A stretch of DNA of 64,000 bases, taken from assembly GCA_900169235.1 (NCBI GenBank), contig FWCC01000361.1, positions 1 through 64,000 on the forward strand, written 5' to 3'. The DNA comes from Zarea fungicola. Its lineage: Eukaryota; Ascomycota; Sordariomycetes; Hypocreales; Cordycipitaceae. Shown piece after piece: positions 1-10,605 of this stretch. Each line of letters starts with the position of its first letter. Position 1 is the stretch's first letter. Both the position numbers and the translations under genes were made by a program. Under the pieces are notes generated by a model. That model did not search any database. It worked only from the letters and a program-made list of their open reading frames with translations, and was not told the DNA's origin.

Positions 1-77
1 TCATGGCGAGAGTGCCGACCGAGCCTCATCCGGGCTCAGCCCGTTACAGTACTCGGCTGACGCGGATCGATAAAACA

Positions 78-83
78 TATAAA
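78..83 (+). promoter_or_regulatory. TATA-like box upstream of the methyltransferase
   Basis: TATAAA lies about 80 nt before the methyltransferase ATG at 164, a normal distance for a fungal core promoter. Seen by eye only. Confidence 0.4.
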
Positions 84-163
84 TCCCAGCTAGAGTCTCC
101 CATGTCATGAAGTTTGTTGACGATTACTAGGCATAAACCAACAGCCCGTCACACCCCACCAAA

Positions 164-1259
164 ATGACAACCAACACTGAGCCATATCTACTGGGTCTCG
201 ACAACAATGCTACTGCGAGGTAACAATCATTGACAGCAATTTTCACTCTCCATATATCTAAGAACAATATAGATTGAACCTGCAGCACTTCTGGACTCAG
301 TCAACCTGTGGATACCTGATACATTCCAAGATTCCGGTATCTCCGGGCGCAAAAATTGCTGATATTGGAACAGGAACAGGGTATACATTCTCCCTTGAGC
401 CGCATTATTTAGGATAATAGCTGACTTGGCTCTCCAAAATCAGTATCTGGGCGTTAGGGGTATCGAAGGCTTACCCGACTGCCCAAGTTGATGGCTTTGA
501 CATCACCCATGCTCAATTCCCCCCAAAGGAGTGGCTGCCTGACAATGTTGCACTTGGTACATTGGATATCCTAGGAACTATTCCAGAGGAGCTAGTCGGA
601 CAATATGACATTGTTCATGTACGATATTTTGGTCTCATGGTCCGTCAAGATAACCTGACCAGACTTGCGACTAATTTGTCACTTTTACTCAGTCAGTGGT
701 TACCCTGAACCCCGCCCCCAAATTTCATCATTCGATGTTCCACAGTCACTGCTTATACCATTGAAAACTGACTGGGATTCATCAGAGCCGGGTGGTTATC
801 TGCAATGGGTCGAAGTCGATGTCGCTGGACAGGTTGCCATCCCAAGCAGCCCAAGCGTGAGTTCATCTCGAACGGCGACTTTCTGCGACAAGGCGAGGGA
901 ATTTTTCTCCGCATCTGGGATTACATACGAGTGCGTAGTTGCACCCACTATTTGCCTACTTTACTAACAAAATTCGTAGTTGGGTTCCTAAACTTGGTGA
1001 TACGCTACGTGCAATTGACATGATTGATGTGGACCAAGAGAAACCAGAAATTTCGCTGAGCCTAAGCCCCATCTTCTCATTCTTGGCCATCGGTGGTTGG
1101 GTTGAAATGAGCCACACAGTTCTTGACAAGTACGGCCCAAATCCTATTCTAGGAAGTGGCGAAGAGTTGCGGAAAATTCTGGCGTTGGTGAAGCATGAGC
1201 TACAAACTGGCGTCGCTTTAAAGCAACAACTTTATGTGACACTTGGTAGACGTATGTGA
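164..1259 (+). CDS. SAM-dependent methyltransferase (LaeA/UMTA-like)
   Basis: Splicing five exons (introns 220-272, 381-443, 692-785, 931-979) gives an uninterrupted 278-residue protein. The SAM-binding glycine loop DIGTGTG is at residues 49-55. It is followed by an acidic strand-2 region (VDGFDITH) and by the LKPGGYLQW motif near residues 137-145, which is typical of the LaeA/UMTA class of fungal methyltransferases. The start at 164 is chosen because the frame opens there, a TATA-like box lies 80 nt upstream, and the length fits the family. Members act in secondary metabolism or as regulators, but the methyl acceptor cannot be read from sequence. No biosynthetic core enzyme (PKS, NRPS, UstY) lies downstream, and the upstream neighbourhood is outside the window. 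The family is secure; the substrate is unknown. Confidence 0.88.
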
Positions 1260-2466
1260 TATGGAGTGATAGAATACGCTCAACAAAACTAGGGTCTTGT
1301 TATGGTGATCCGTGATTTTCTATACATAGAGTTGCGAGTAAAAACTAAAGAGAAAAGCGCTCATGAAGTAAAGTATTAAATTCAACATTTTAAACCAATT
1401 ATAATATAATAATATAACTAGTTAACTAGTCAATAATATAATAATAACTGCATTATCTTTTGGAGATGGGGTCAGCAGTATTCGACGTCAACTTAGCGGG
1501 GAGCACTCATCAAGGTACTTTAGGCCAGCCCAATTAGTGACGGAGAAAAGCCAAATTATATGAGCCGAAGCGAAATGCGGCCCAAAGCCAGGTGCTACTA
1601 CTGCCATCGTTACGAGTTCGCGAACCGGCAAATGACTGGCCCTTGACGCGCTTTGTTGGTTCGAGCAGATTTTCTTGTAAACAGCGCTGAAGGTGGCGCC
1701 AAGACACGCGCCACAGCGTGACCGCATCGCTATGACTTTACCAGCTGCCTTGACCATCAACCTTGTCCTCTGCTATGATGCTCAACTTCGACACCATCAT
1801 CCTAACATGGCAGCCGCGGCATCGCCAAGCCGTGGAAGAATGGTAACCAATTGCGCCGCAAGCTTCGTAAAGCCGCGCTACCTGAGCCAAGCTTTTTATG
1901 GTATGCTATTCCAAGACACGCTGGTTCAAGCGTGGCCGCCCGGACCGACCTTAGCCAGGCAATCTCCAATGTCCGCCGTCCAGGCACAGATTCGCAGTCT
2001 CTGTCTCGGATTAATAAAAGACGATAAAAAATAAACAGAGCGTGCCTAGGCCTTATGCGGAAATTGAATTCGCGGGTGATCTCCAGCCCAGCACAATCCA
2101 GCCATTCGCCAATCCACCATTTTATAGGCTCCATGTCTCACCATGACCTTTTGTTGCTTCTTGCCAGCAAGACATGCTAGAGCATTGTTGGCAAAGGAAG
2201 ATGGCCATCTTTCAAGCTTGGCATTCCTCGCCATCCCATTTTGTAGCCCCATTTGCGTTCCAATAATGGTCAACTATGTTGTGCCCCGTCGACAATTCCA
2301 GCCACCAGTGTCTTGTTCCCGAACCAGTAGCAGCGTTAAATAAGCCTCACATCCTTTCGTATTTATCTAGAATGAAAAACTTGTGTTGTCCCTGTCATTG
2401 ATGTATGGGAGTTCCGTAACTAGAGAACCTTAAGACTCCTGCCGCCACACCTAGCACATCGGCACC
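1260..2466. other. Intergenic, AT-rich, no gene recognised
   Basis: About 1.2 kb. AT-rich stretch at 1380-1450 contains a perfect 14-nt palindrome, actagttaactagt. Short open frames on both strands have no family features. The 3' part is the promoter of the aspartic protease. Confidence 0.6.
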
Positions 2467-3884
2467 ATGAAGACGACGTCGCTACTTGCCGCTTCTACCT
2501 TTGTAGCAGCTGGCTATGCTGCCGTACCGCCATCGCAATGGTCTACCGCTCCAATGCCCGCTACGGGAAATCAGAAATTCTCTCTACAGCAGATTGAAAA
2601 TGAAAGGTTCCCAGGTGTCCGGGCTACGGAGGCTCTGCTTTCGGCCTACGCACGATTTGCCACGTCCGTCCCAACATACATCAAAACTGTGCTCAACCAA
2701 CAACCCGCTCTCAAGATGAAATTTGCGGCCTTATCGTCTGGTAAGTAAATTTGAGGAGAGGCTGCATCCACCTCCTAAAGCGATCCTTGCTTACAAGCCT
2801 AATCTCAGAAAACCCATCAGTCGTCTCTGCGGAGGCTCTTGCCCCTCCCGACGTTGACTCGGAATATGTTATTCCTGTCCAAGTGGGCACTCCTCCCCAG
2901 ACTCTGCCTCTCAATCTAGATACTGGATCTGCCGATTTGTAAGTTTTACTCTTTCCTGCCATCCGATATCGATAGGTTACTGATGCCCCAAGCAGCTGGG
3001 TCTTCTCGACGGAGACACCCGCCGACGAGCTTCAGGGTCAGAAGATCTACCACCCAGGTGACTCAAGTACGAGCAGCATACTTCCGGCCGCGCGCTGGAA
3101 AATCAAGTATGGTGACGGGTCCGGCGCAAACGGCACCGTTTATACTGACCGTGCCGCCATTGGCCCGATCGGCTTTGACAAGCAGGCAATCCAAGTCGCC
3201 ACTGCCATCTCCCCAGATATTGCCGGCGACGATTTCTTTTCTGGCGTCATTGGCATGGCGAGCAGCTGGGCCAATACGGTCTCTCCTATCAAGCAGTTGA
3301 CGTTCCTCGACAACATCAAGGGAGACTTGGACAAGCCCCTCTTCACCGCAAACCTGCAAAAGGGCCGGCCGGGAAATTACGACTTTGGCTTCATCAACGA
3401 AGAGTCGTATATCGGAGACATTGCCTACACGCCCATCAATATCATCTCACCCTTCTGGCAGGTACAGCTTAGCGGCTACCAGCTCGGCGCGGCCGGCAAC
3501 TACAATAGTGAGGTCATCACGGGCATCGTCGACACTGGCACCTCCCTCATGCTGTTCCCCCAGCATATTGTCGACGAATACTACAAGATGATGCCGGGCT
3601 CCTACTTTGAGAAGAAGACTGCTACCATGATGTTCCCTTGCGCCTTGACGCCTCCAGATTTTGTCTTTGGTGTCGGCAACTACCGGGGCATCGTGCCGGG
3701 ACATTACATGAACTACGCCAAGTACACGGACAAGTTCTGCTATGGTGGGCTGCAAACCTCCAAGGGCATTCCATTTTCCGTCTTTGGCGATATTCTACTC
3801 AAGGCCCAGTTTGTCGTCTTTGATCGCGGCAACCTCGCTGTCGGTTTCGCCAACAAGAAGACGGATCCTCCGCCTAAAAAATAA
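2467..3884 (+). CDS. Secreted pepsin-like aspartic protease (A1 family)
   Basis: Three exons (introns 2741-2808 and 2939-2995) encode 430 residues. An N-terminal signal peptide of about 19 residues is followed by a propeptide of about 85 residues and a bilobal pepsin fold. The two catalytic aspartates are visible: DTGSAD (Asp129) in the N-lobe and DTGTS (Asp314) in the C-lobe. The flap-region YGDGS motif is present, and a C-lobe disulfide is suggested by FPC and FCYGG. The second intron cuts directly after the first active-site motif, giving DTGSADFW rather than the usual DTGSSDLW. The C-terminus ends in a lysine/proline tail and has no GPI signal, so the enzyme is probably released. A second A1 protease lies 2.5 kb downstream at 6342-7901. 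Confidence 0.93.
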
Positions 3885-4326
3885 GTCGACACGGACAAGC
3901 AAAATGGTCCACCTCCTATACCACGCATGGCTAGAGTATTATTATAAATAAAGGTGGAAATGAAACGGTGGCAAACTTTGATATATTTATTCATAGAGAT
4001 GGGAATATGCATGGTGTACAGGTTTGGGAATAGAATCAAATTTGATCAATTTAGTGATTAATCCAAGTCGGCTATCGCCGTGATTATAAATTTAAATGAA
4101 TCCTATGTCCGAAATGGCAGTAAACTAGATGCTTTTGTTGGCTTTTAATCAACAGCCGAATCGCGATAACCCCTCAACCCGTGCGCCGCGGAGCTAGGAT
4201 CGCTCAAACTGCCAAGCCAAAGCTATACATGTAGCTACTTAAACCGGTGCATTAGTGCAACAATTCATCAAGATTTATCAAAGCTTAAACACAAAGAAAA
4301 AGGAAGACAACATCAAATTAATCACC
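3885..4326. other. Intergenic between protease and NmrA-like gene
   Basis: AT-rich 3' region of the protease, then the promoter and 5' UTR of the next gene. No further gene seen. Confidence 0.6.
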
Positions 4327-5246
4327 ATGGTTGATACTGTTCTTGTACTTGGAGCCGGAGAGCTTGGTGTAGCGGTACTCGAAGCGCTGGCCAAGCATCC
4401 AAAGCGGCCAACGACGAGGTTGGCTGTGCTGCTCCGCCAGTCTACGTTGGACGCGAGAGAGCCCGAAAAAGCAGCCAAAATTACCTACTTGCAGAGCCTC
4501 GGCGTGGAATTCGAAACGGCCGATGTGGCATCGGCCTCTGCGGATGCCCTCGCGCCCATTCTCGGAAAATACAACACCATCGTCGGCTGCACGGGCATGG
4601 AGCTGCCCGCCGGCACGCAGACCAAGCTCGCCCAAGCCGCCATACAGGGCCGCGTGAGTCGCTATTTCCCCTGGCAGTTTGGCATGGACTATGACAAGAT
4701 TGGACGCGGCAGCGCGCAGGATCTCTTTGACGAGCAGCTCGCGGTGCGGATGCTCCTGCGCGCGCAGGCCACGACGGAGTGGGTGATTGTCTCGACGGGC
4801 CTGTTTATGAGCTTCCTGTTCCTGGCGGACTTTGGCGTGGTGGATCTGGCAAGGCGCGTGGTGCGCGGCCTGGGACGCTGGGAGAATCGCATCACGGTGA
4901 CGACGCCTAAGGACATTGGACGGGTCACGGCGGATGTGATGCTGGACCCGCGGGGCGTCAAGGACGAGGTGGTGTATGTGGCGGGCGACACGCTCTCGTA
5001 CAACGAGGTTGGCGATCTTGTGGATGCACACTACGGGGAGACGTTTCAACGAGAGCTGTGGGACTTGGAGGCTTTGGATGGCCAGATGAAGGAGGATCCG
5101 AACGCATGGTCAAGTATAGGGCTACATTTGCGCGCGGGGTGGGTGTCGCGTGGAACATGGAGGAAACGGTGAATTATGAGAGAGGATTTACAATGACGAA
5201 TGTCAAGAGATATGTTGAAGAGGTTGTTTATAAAACGGCGCCATGA
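4327..5246 (+). pseudogene. NmrA-like / isoflavone-reductase-like NAD(P)-binding oxidoreductase with a late frameshift
   Basis: The start is chosen at the ATG at 4327 (context CACCATGG) because the Rossmann strand begins there: VLVLGAGELG is the GxGxxG dinucleotide-binding loop. The next ~260 residues follow the NmrA/CipA-like pattern (SRYFPWQFGMDYD, STGLFMSFLF, TPKDIGR). Near position 5103 the frame shifts: read straight on, it ends at 5172 with an unrelated tail. The -1 frame instead gives KYRATFARGVGVAW and NYERGFTMTNV and ends at 5246, which matches the usual C-terminus of the family. This fits loss of one base. No GT-AG intron can repair it. It could be a recent pseudogene, an altered but working C-terminus, or a sequencing error. 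The conserved body argues that the lesion is recent. Confidence 0.75.
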
Positions 5247-6341
5247 AGCGTTGTTGAATCGGGGAGAGCGAAGTGTGTTCGGCAGCTGTCGCACGGCTCT
5301 TTGTGGCTGCTTATTCCACATCACACCCTTGAAGGGAAAAAGTTGGCCGACCGTTGATCAACATGTCAAAAGATTTGTCTTATATTAAAGATATTTAATA
5401 ATGTTTCATTTGTAAGATCACAATTCTCCGTGTCAGCCCTGTTCCCATCAATCTACATTTACGGCCCCTGGGTGTCAACGGTACATATGAAACGGCACTC
5501 GTTTCATTCTGGCCGTGCCATTTCGCTGTCACTGTTACACGCCTTTCTGTATTTGAACAGTTGAAACGAGTAACTAAGATTTTCCCTTCCGAGCCAGCTC
5601 AACCGCAGATGCCGTGAACATGGACCAACAGGTAGTTGTGAATGCCCTGTAATGAATGAGTCGTGCTGGCTGAGAAACTACCCAAAATTCCGGAGCATTT
5701 TCTAGTCGTAGTCTGAGACGTGATTTTCTGAGCAGGGACACAATCTCAGCGCACTTGATTTGATACTTTTTTTTAAAAAAAAAACGAGTAAAGAAAATAC
5801 TTCTACCGGCTGAAGCATTCCCCTCTAGCGTGGAAGAAATATCATCCAGCAAGCGAAGCAAATGGTGTCGTCCACAACATCGCGAAACCGGGCGGTATAC
5901 TCCCAGTCAGTAGCCGTAAGCGCTTGCGTCTCCTGGCTTTGTTACAGACCCGACCTTATAAAGTCACTTGTAGCACTATTCGTTTTGCTTTTGTAGATGA
6001 TCTACACCTATAGAGGCTCGCTTACGGGGTTACTTCCTATTCAATCCGGCCGAGTCGGGAAGCTAGTATACCTTGGCTGACAATTCATTTTCCACTACTG
6101 TATTAGTCCTTCAGTATTTGTATCTCTTATATAATAAAATAATAGCTTCTTTAACGTTGCTTTCCGTTATCCTGCTTCTTTTCTTCTCGTGTGTATTAAG
6201 TCGTTGACTTTCTCGGTCTCTTCATCCTCCCGCCCGTCGTTCTCTTGCTGTTTTATCTTAAGCGCTCTTTTCTTCGTCACCCGGTGTGACGACTTATTTC
6301 TTTACTTTCTTTTAAAAGTTTATTTAAAATTGCCAGGCGCA
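5247..6341. other. Intergenic, promoter of second aspartic protease
   Basis: About 1.1 kb with a T8/A10 homopolymer pair near 5767-5784 and an AT-rich stretch at 6125-6150. No gene recognised. The pyrimidine-rich stretch at 6175-6310 is probably 5' leader. Confidence 0.55.
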
Positions 6342-7901
6342 ATGTATATCAAAGTAATTCCGTCAGCCCTTCTCCTTCTGGAGCTTGTCTCCTTGGCTAT
6401 CGCAGCACCGTCATCAACAGAGAAACGATCATTCAAGATTGAGCGAGTTCGAAACGAGAGATTTACTGGCCTTAACGGACCTCGGGAGCTTGCTAGGGCG
6501 TATCGAAAGCATGGCATGACGCTGCCTCCCGCCTTGGTCAACGCCATTGCGACGCAGGAGCAGCCTACCGTGAAGCTTGCGAAGCGCCGCAATATATGGC
6601 AACACTCTGCAGGACAAGCTCCCGAAGGCTTCGGAGTCGAGAATGCTGTAGCTGGCTCTAATTCTGAGGTCGCGGCTGCGGGCGATGCCGGGGGTCAGGA
6701 AGGGGACGAAGCTGGCCAAGCCGCAGGAGAAAACAACGCGCAGGACGACGCTGGGGCATCTGTCATTGACGCGGTGGGCAAAGCCGGCAAGGGCAATGGC
6801 AATGGCACTGGAACTGGCAAAGTCGCGAATGAGCCGGAGCCCAATGATATTGAATACCTATCGGAGATTAAAATCGGTGGCCAGACTGTCAACATGGTCA
6901 TTGACACGGGTTCGTCAGATCTTTGGGTGTTTAATACACAACTTTCCGCTGCGCAAACAAATGGCCACGCCATATTCGACCCGGCCAAAAGCAAGACATT
7001 CAAATCCATGAAAGGCGCCCAGTTTGCTGTCCGCTACGGCGATGGATCGCGCGTGTCGGGTAACGTGGGTAACGATGTGGTCGATGTCGGCGGTGCCCTT
7101 GTCCCCAACCAGGCGATCGAGCTCGCCACCTCAGTCAGCGACAGTTTCGTCCAGAAATCCGACATATCTGGTCTCATGGGTCTCGGTTTCCAGTCACTCA
7201 ATACCGTGCAGCCCAACAAGCAAAAGACCTTTTTTGAAAATGTCCTGCCTAGCCTTGCAGAGCCCGTATTTACGGCGGATCTCAGGCATAACGCTCCCGG
7301 GGCTTACGAGTTTGGTCGCATCGACACGAGCAAGTTTGTGGGCAGCATGGCCTGGATCCCCGTGGACCCTTCGCAGGGTTTGTGGCAGTTTGGAAGCGAA
7401 TCGTTCGCCATAGGTGGCGGGCAGCCGCAGCAGGCGACCAAGGGCGGCCAGGCCATTGCAGATACCGGCACGACGCTGCTTCTCGCGGACCCCAAGATTG
7501 TCAATGCATACTACGCACAGGTACAGGGTGCGGAGAATAGCCAAGAGCAAGGCGGAATTCTGTTTCCTTGCAACGCTACGCTGCCGGACCTGGACCTAGA
7601 TATTGGCGGCGTGTATATGGCCCGTATCAAGGCTCAGGACCTCAATCTTGGGTTTATTGGCAATGGTCGTAAGTTACTTTCTTCTCAACGGAAATATTTG
7701 CTTTCAATCGCTTGCTTCTTGCAAAGTTTGCATCCTTTTTTGTGTTCTTCTCAGCTAACCGAATTTATTGTAGAGTGTTTCGGTGGCTTGCAGGTCACTG
7801 GCGGCGATGGCTTGGGTGTCTATGGCGACATCTTTTTCAAGTCCCAGTTTGTCGCTTTCAATGGCGGCAACAACTCTCTCGGTATGGCTCTCCATGCTTA
7901 G
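6342..7901 (+). CDS. Secreted pepsin-like aspartic protease (A1 family) with Gly/Asn-rich insert
   Basis: The ATG at 6342 starts a signal peptide of about 21 residues. The spliced protein has 484 residues. After the propeptide there is a low-complexity Gly/Ala/Asn/Asp-rich linker (about residues 105-165) that is not part of the pepsin fold. The catalytic motifs are DTGSSDLW (Asp188) and DTGTT (Asp374), and YGDGS marks the flap. One intron, 7669-7773 (gtaagt to tgtag), is 105 nt long and stop-free. Reading through it therefore gives a longer open frame, but splicing restores GNGQCFGGLQ, the normal family sequence with its disulfide Cys. Unlike the protease at 2467-3884, it has a short C-terminus after LGMALHA. 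Confidence 0.92.
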   Translation: MYIKVIPSALLLLELVSLAIAAPSSTEKRSFKIERVRNERFTGLNGPRELARAYRKHGMTLPPALVNAIATQEQPTVKLAKRRNIWQHSAGQAPEGFGVENAVAGSNSEVAAAGDAGGQEGDEAGQAAGENNAQDDAGASVIDAVGKAGKGNGNGTGTGKVANEPEPNDIEYLSEIKIGGQTVNMVIDTGSSDLWVFNTQLSAAQTNGHAIFDPAKSKTFKSMKGAQFAVRYGDGSRVSGNVGNDVVDVGGALVPNQAIELATSVSDSFVQKSDISGLMGLGFQSLNTVQPNKQKTFFENVLPSLAEPVFTADLRHNAPGAYEFGRIDTSKFVGSMAWIPVDPSQGLWQFGSESFAIGGGQPQQATKGGQAIADTGTTLLLADPKIVNAYYAQVQGAENSQEQGGILFPCNATLPDLDLDIGGVYMARIKAQDLNLGFIGNGRKLLSSQRKYLLSIACFLQSLHPFLCSSQLTEFIVECFGGLQVTGGDGLGVYGDIFFKSQFVAFNGGNNSLGMALHA

Positions 7902-8659
7902 AGTGGCTGTTACGATTTATTGAATTCAAAAATTCCCTCTGTACTCCTAATCTACCCTACATTTTAGAGGCGCATTGGCCTCCCTCTGCTTGTACAAAGT
8001 TATAGGTGTCCGGCCATTATATTCTAACAATAATGTAGTGTCTCGTTTGACTATTTCAGGGGCAATTAAATATAATTCAACTATCAGGAACGCACAATAA
8101 GAAAAATAAGGCAGCAGAAGGTGGCCACCTGGTGGCGCTCCGTGGCTGCACATGGCATTCCCATCTCAAGATCTTTTAACAAACGTGAACCTTTCAACAT
8201 GCCCAAAATTAGTAGCCTGTAAACTGCTCTTTTGATGTGTCCTGTTCTTTATTAACTATAATGGCGGTGGCTGCGGTGGCTACTTGCTAGAGTGGTATGG
8301 AATAGTCCTAAAAGCGGCCATCTTTTGCATCAGGCGTCATCATCACCTCAAGCCACAAAAGCAAGAAAGCCGCCTCATGCGTTTGGCTGGAGGCTCTTTC
8401 GCGCATTTTGATATAAAATTAGCTCCGCTCGCTCTCCTGTTTATTGCTGTCCTCGCCGAACCTGAATTATCCATCAAAGTACGTCGAATTCGTTTGATTT
8501 GCTGACTAACTTGCCCACGTAACGTCAATTCAGACATGCATTTTTTTTTGTTAAAACGCAAGAAGTAACGCCATTTCTACAGAGTGACCTAACGTCTTAT
8601 AGTTGACGTATAGGCCTATCTGGAACGCAGTGCCACTGTCGTGAGAAAACTTGTCCGAG
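7902..8659. other. Intergenic
   Basis: About 760 bp between the protease and a possible membrane-protein gene. No motif or coding region recognised on either strand. Confidence 0.5.
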
Positions 8660-9219
8660 ATGGAGTCTTCGGGGCCATTTATCGGAGACACACACCAGGA
8701 CCCGACACAACTGCCTTGTGGTGAGGAAGCACAGATAGTGCACCCAGAGACCCCAACGCTTGACTATTCCTCAGAAGGCGGTCTGCACAGATTCATATCA
8801 CAAAATCCATGGAGACTGGGTTTTATTGTCACATTCATGTTTGCCAAAGCATCCTCATGACCTCTAGTGTCGGCGCGGCCATATGGCTCTCGCAGCTCTT
8901 CCGCTTTATATTTTTCCGCAGCACCACGGAGCCAGATATTTTTACTTTTCTCCGAGTGGTGAAGTTCTTCCCTGCAGTCTTTGCCGGTGTGGCTACATTG
9001 GAGTTGACTGCCTATGCATGGTGGTGGCTTCAAGGCCCGTTTGGCCGTCGACATCTGCACCCATGGTTTTCGTTCCCCGTGTATGGTGTGTTGCACATCT
9101 TTTTCTTCGCATTTGATGCAGCGATGGATTACGTGTCCCCAGCACGATGGTTTACGGAGTGGGGGAGAAGGCGAAGGCGAATGCGAAGCCAAAGCCGAAG
9201 CAATGCATCTGCGGTCTAG
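8660..9219 (+). CDS. Possible small integral membrane protein, unknown function
   Basis: Two overlapping frames can be joined. The first starts at ATG 8660 (MESSGPFIG); the second supplies a very hydrophobic sequence with about three membrane segments (around FFPAVFAGVATLELTAYAWW and FPVYGVLHIFFFAFDAA) and an Arg-rich tail. A GT-AG intron at 8828-8895 joins them in frame (163 residues), but its donor, GTCACA, is poor. The skipped bases are also hydrophobic in both frames, so a 1-nt frameshift is an equally good explanation. No family is recognised. Treat it as a hypothetical or decayed gene. Confidence 0.35.
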
Positions 9220-9244
9220 CTCATTGCGAAGAAACCTGATCCAT

Positions 9245-9272
9245 TAAACGTGGGTTTTGCAGCCCACGTTTA
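9245..9272. repeat. Inverted repeat, 10-bp perfect stem
   Basis: taaacgtggg and cccacgttta pair perfectly around an 8-nt loop, 25 nt after the stop codon of the possible membrane protein. It could be a 3'-end hairpin or a small transposon footprint. Confidence 0.5.
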
Positions 9273-9831
9273 AGGCTGCAAACTTTCTTTCACGCTCTAG
9301 TGTTAGCTCCCAAGTCTAGTATATTATAACGTCCCATTTCTAAAAGTACACAATGCGCTCCATACAGAGAGCTCACCAAGGGTTTCCGAGAGTCTTGGTG
9401 GGGATCCTATTCAAGCCACCGATGTTTCGAGACTTTGCATTCAATCGGGCTGAATAGAAGATGTATACAGATTTCATCGCAGCTATTGAAAAAAAAGTTA
9501 AATAGGCTTCCTGCTCGCTGCACGTGTATCCGCGTCCCAGTTTTGTGAGCGACAAGTTTTTATACATGCCTGCTGCTTTAGCAGGAAAGCTCCGCATTTC
9601 TTCCACTCTTCTTTAATTTTGCGCGTGTAATGTAATTGATTAATGCATTTTGCTGTAAAATTGACTGCTGTATAACCTTCGAATCCGGTAGCTGGTTAGA
9701 CAATGCCGCCAACGGCCTGTCTTTGCCGCCCATGAGACACGAGCGTCGCTTGATGCGGCGAACTTGGCAAGAGGAGGCATTCACCGAGGCTACCTAATTA
9801 ACTACCAGGAACGCGCCTGCGAGTCTCTGGA
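9273..9831. other. Intergenic, 3' of the receptor gene
   Basis: No gene recognised. It lies between two convergent genes and should hold both 3' ends. Confidence 0.5.
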
Positions 9832-10605
9832 TCAGAAGGTCTCCGCTGCTCGATAGATAGACTTTTGAGCTCGCTTTCCAGTCGTACGGTTTATGAGGAT
9901 TTCTACTGCTGGGCGATTCGACATGCCAGATCGCGCACTAGGGCCAGGCATACACGGGCGGAGGACAAAGTTGTTCTTTCCGCCCAGTATTGCTGTAGCG
10001 ACGGCTTGGTCGACATCATCCAGAGAATCCTTCCTCTCTTTTTTGCTAGTGCCATCAAGCAGGCTATGCTTTGGTGGACTTGCTCCCCTGACCAAGTCAA
10101 GAAATTCAGATTGAGAGTTAAAGTAAAATGCCACATCTGTTGCCCCATTCTTAGGATAAACTGTGAGCGTGACTTCACAAAATGTTTCTAAAGGTTGCTT
10201 CGAAAACCGATTGTCTTTGGATTGTACTTCGGGTTGTTGCTCCGTTTTGTCACCTTCCGTTTTTCCTTTCCCGCGTGGCGTAGCTATTTGCTCATGTCTG
10301 TGAGGCTCCTGCAACTGACGATGGGATTCCTTCGCTTTCTCTGGTGTATTGAATGTGCGGTCAGAGAGGCGGTCTGTTGGACCTAAGCCTTTAGCTCGCC
10401 GTATTCTGGAATCGGCCACCTGTACCGGCCATAGCTCGGGCCTCTTTACTGGCTCGTCAACGTACGGCTCTCGTTTGCAGACACGCTTTTCTGTCCTAGA
10501 AATAACCTTAATTTGGACATTGTCGCTCTGGCGAATGGCCAGGGCAAACATTACGCCGTACGAGATGATAGGGTTTTCTGTCATGGTTGTCCGTAGCGCT
10601 CTATC
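9832..10605 (-). other. Open frame after the in-frame TAG: possible C-terminal tail of the receptor
   Basis: About 257 codons stay open in exactly the receptor's frame after TAG. The tail is charged and low in complexity (Lys/Glu/Gln-rich near its centre), without ankyrin, TPR or WD repeats. Just before the TAG the sequence ANRLFYKACREG resembles the first helix of an ankyrin-type repeat. Whether the tail is translated depends on splicing of 10646-10578 or on stop-codon readthrough or editing. Confidence 0.5.

Noticed and set aside
1693..2034. 113-codon plus-strand frame and opposite frame at 1802-2134
   Set aside because: Overlapping frames on both strands, neither with family features; chance openness.
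4318..5049. 243-codon minus-strand frame
   Set aside because: Shadow of the NmrA-like gene; rich in His/Arg and without family motifs.
6189..6341. N-terminal extension of the second aspartic protease
   Set aside because: The open frame starts earlier, but the signal peptide begins at ATG 6342; the upstream stretch is Phe/Ser/Leu-rich leader read-through.
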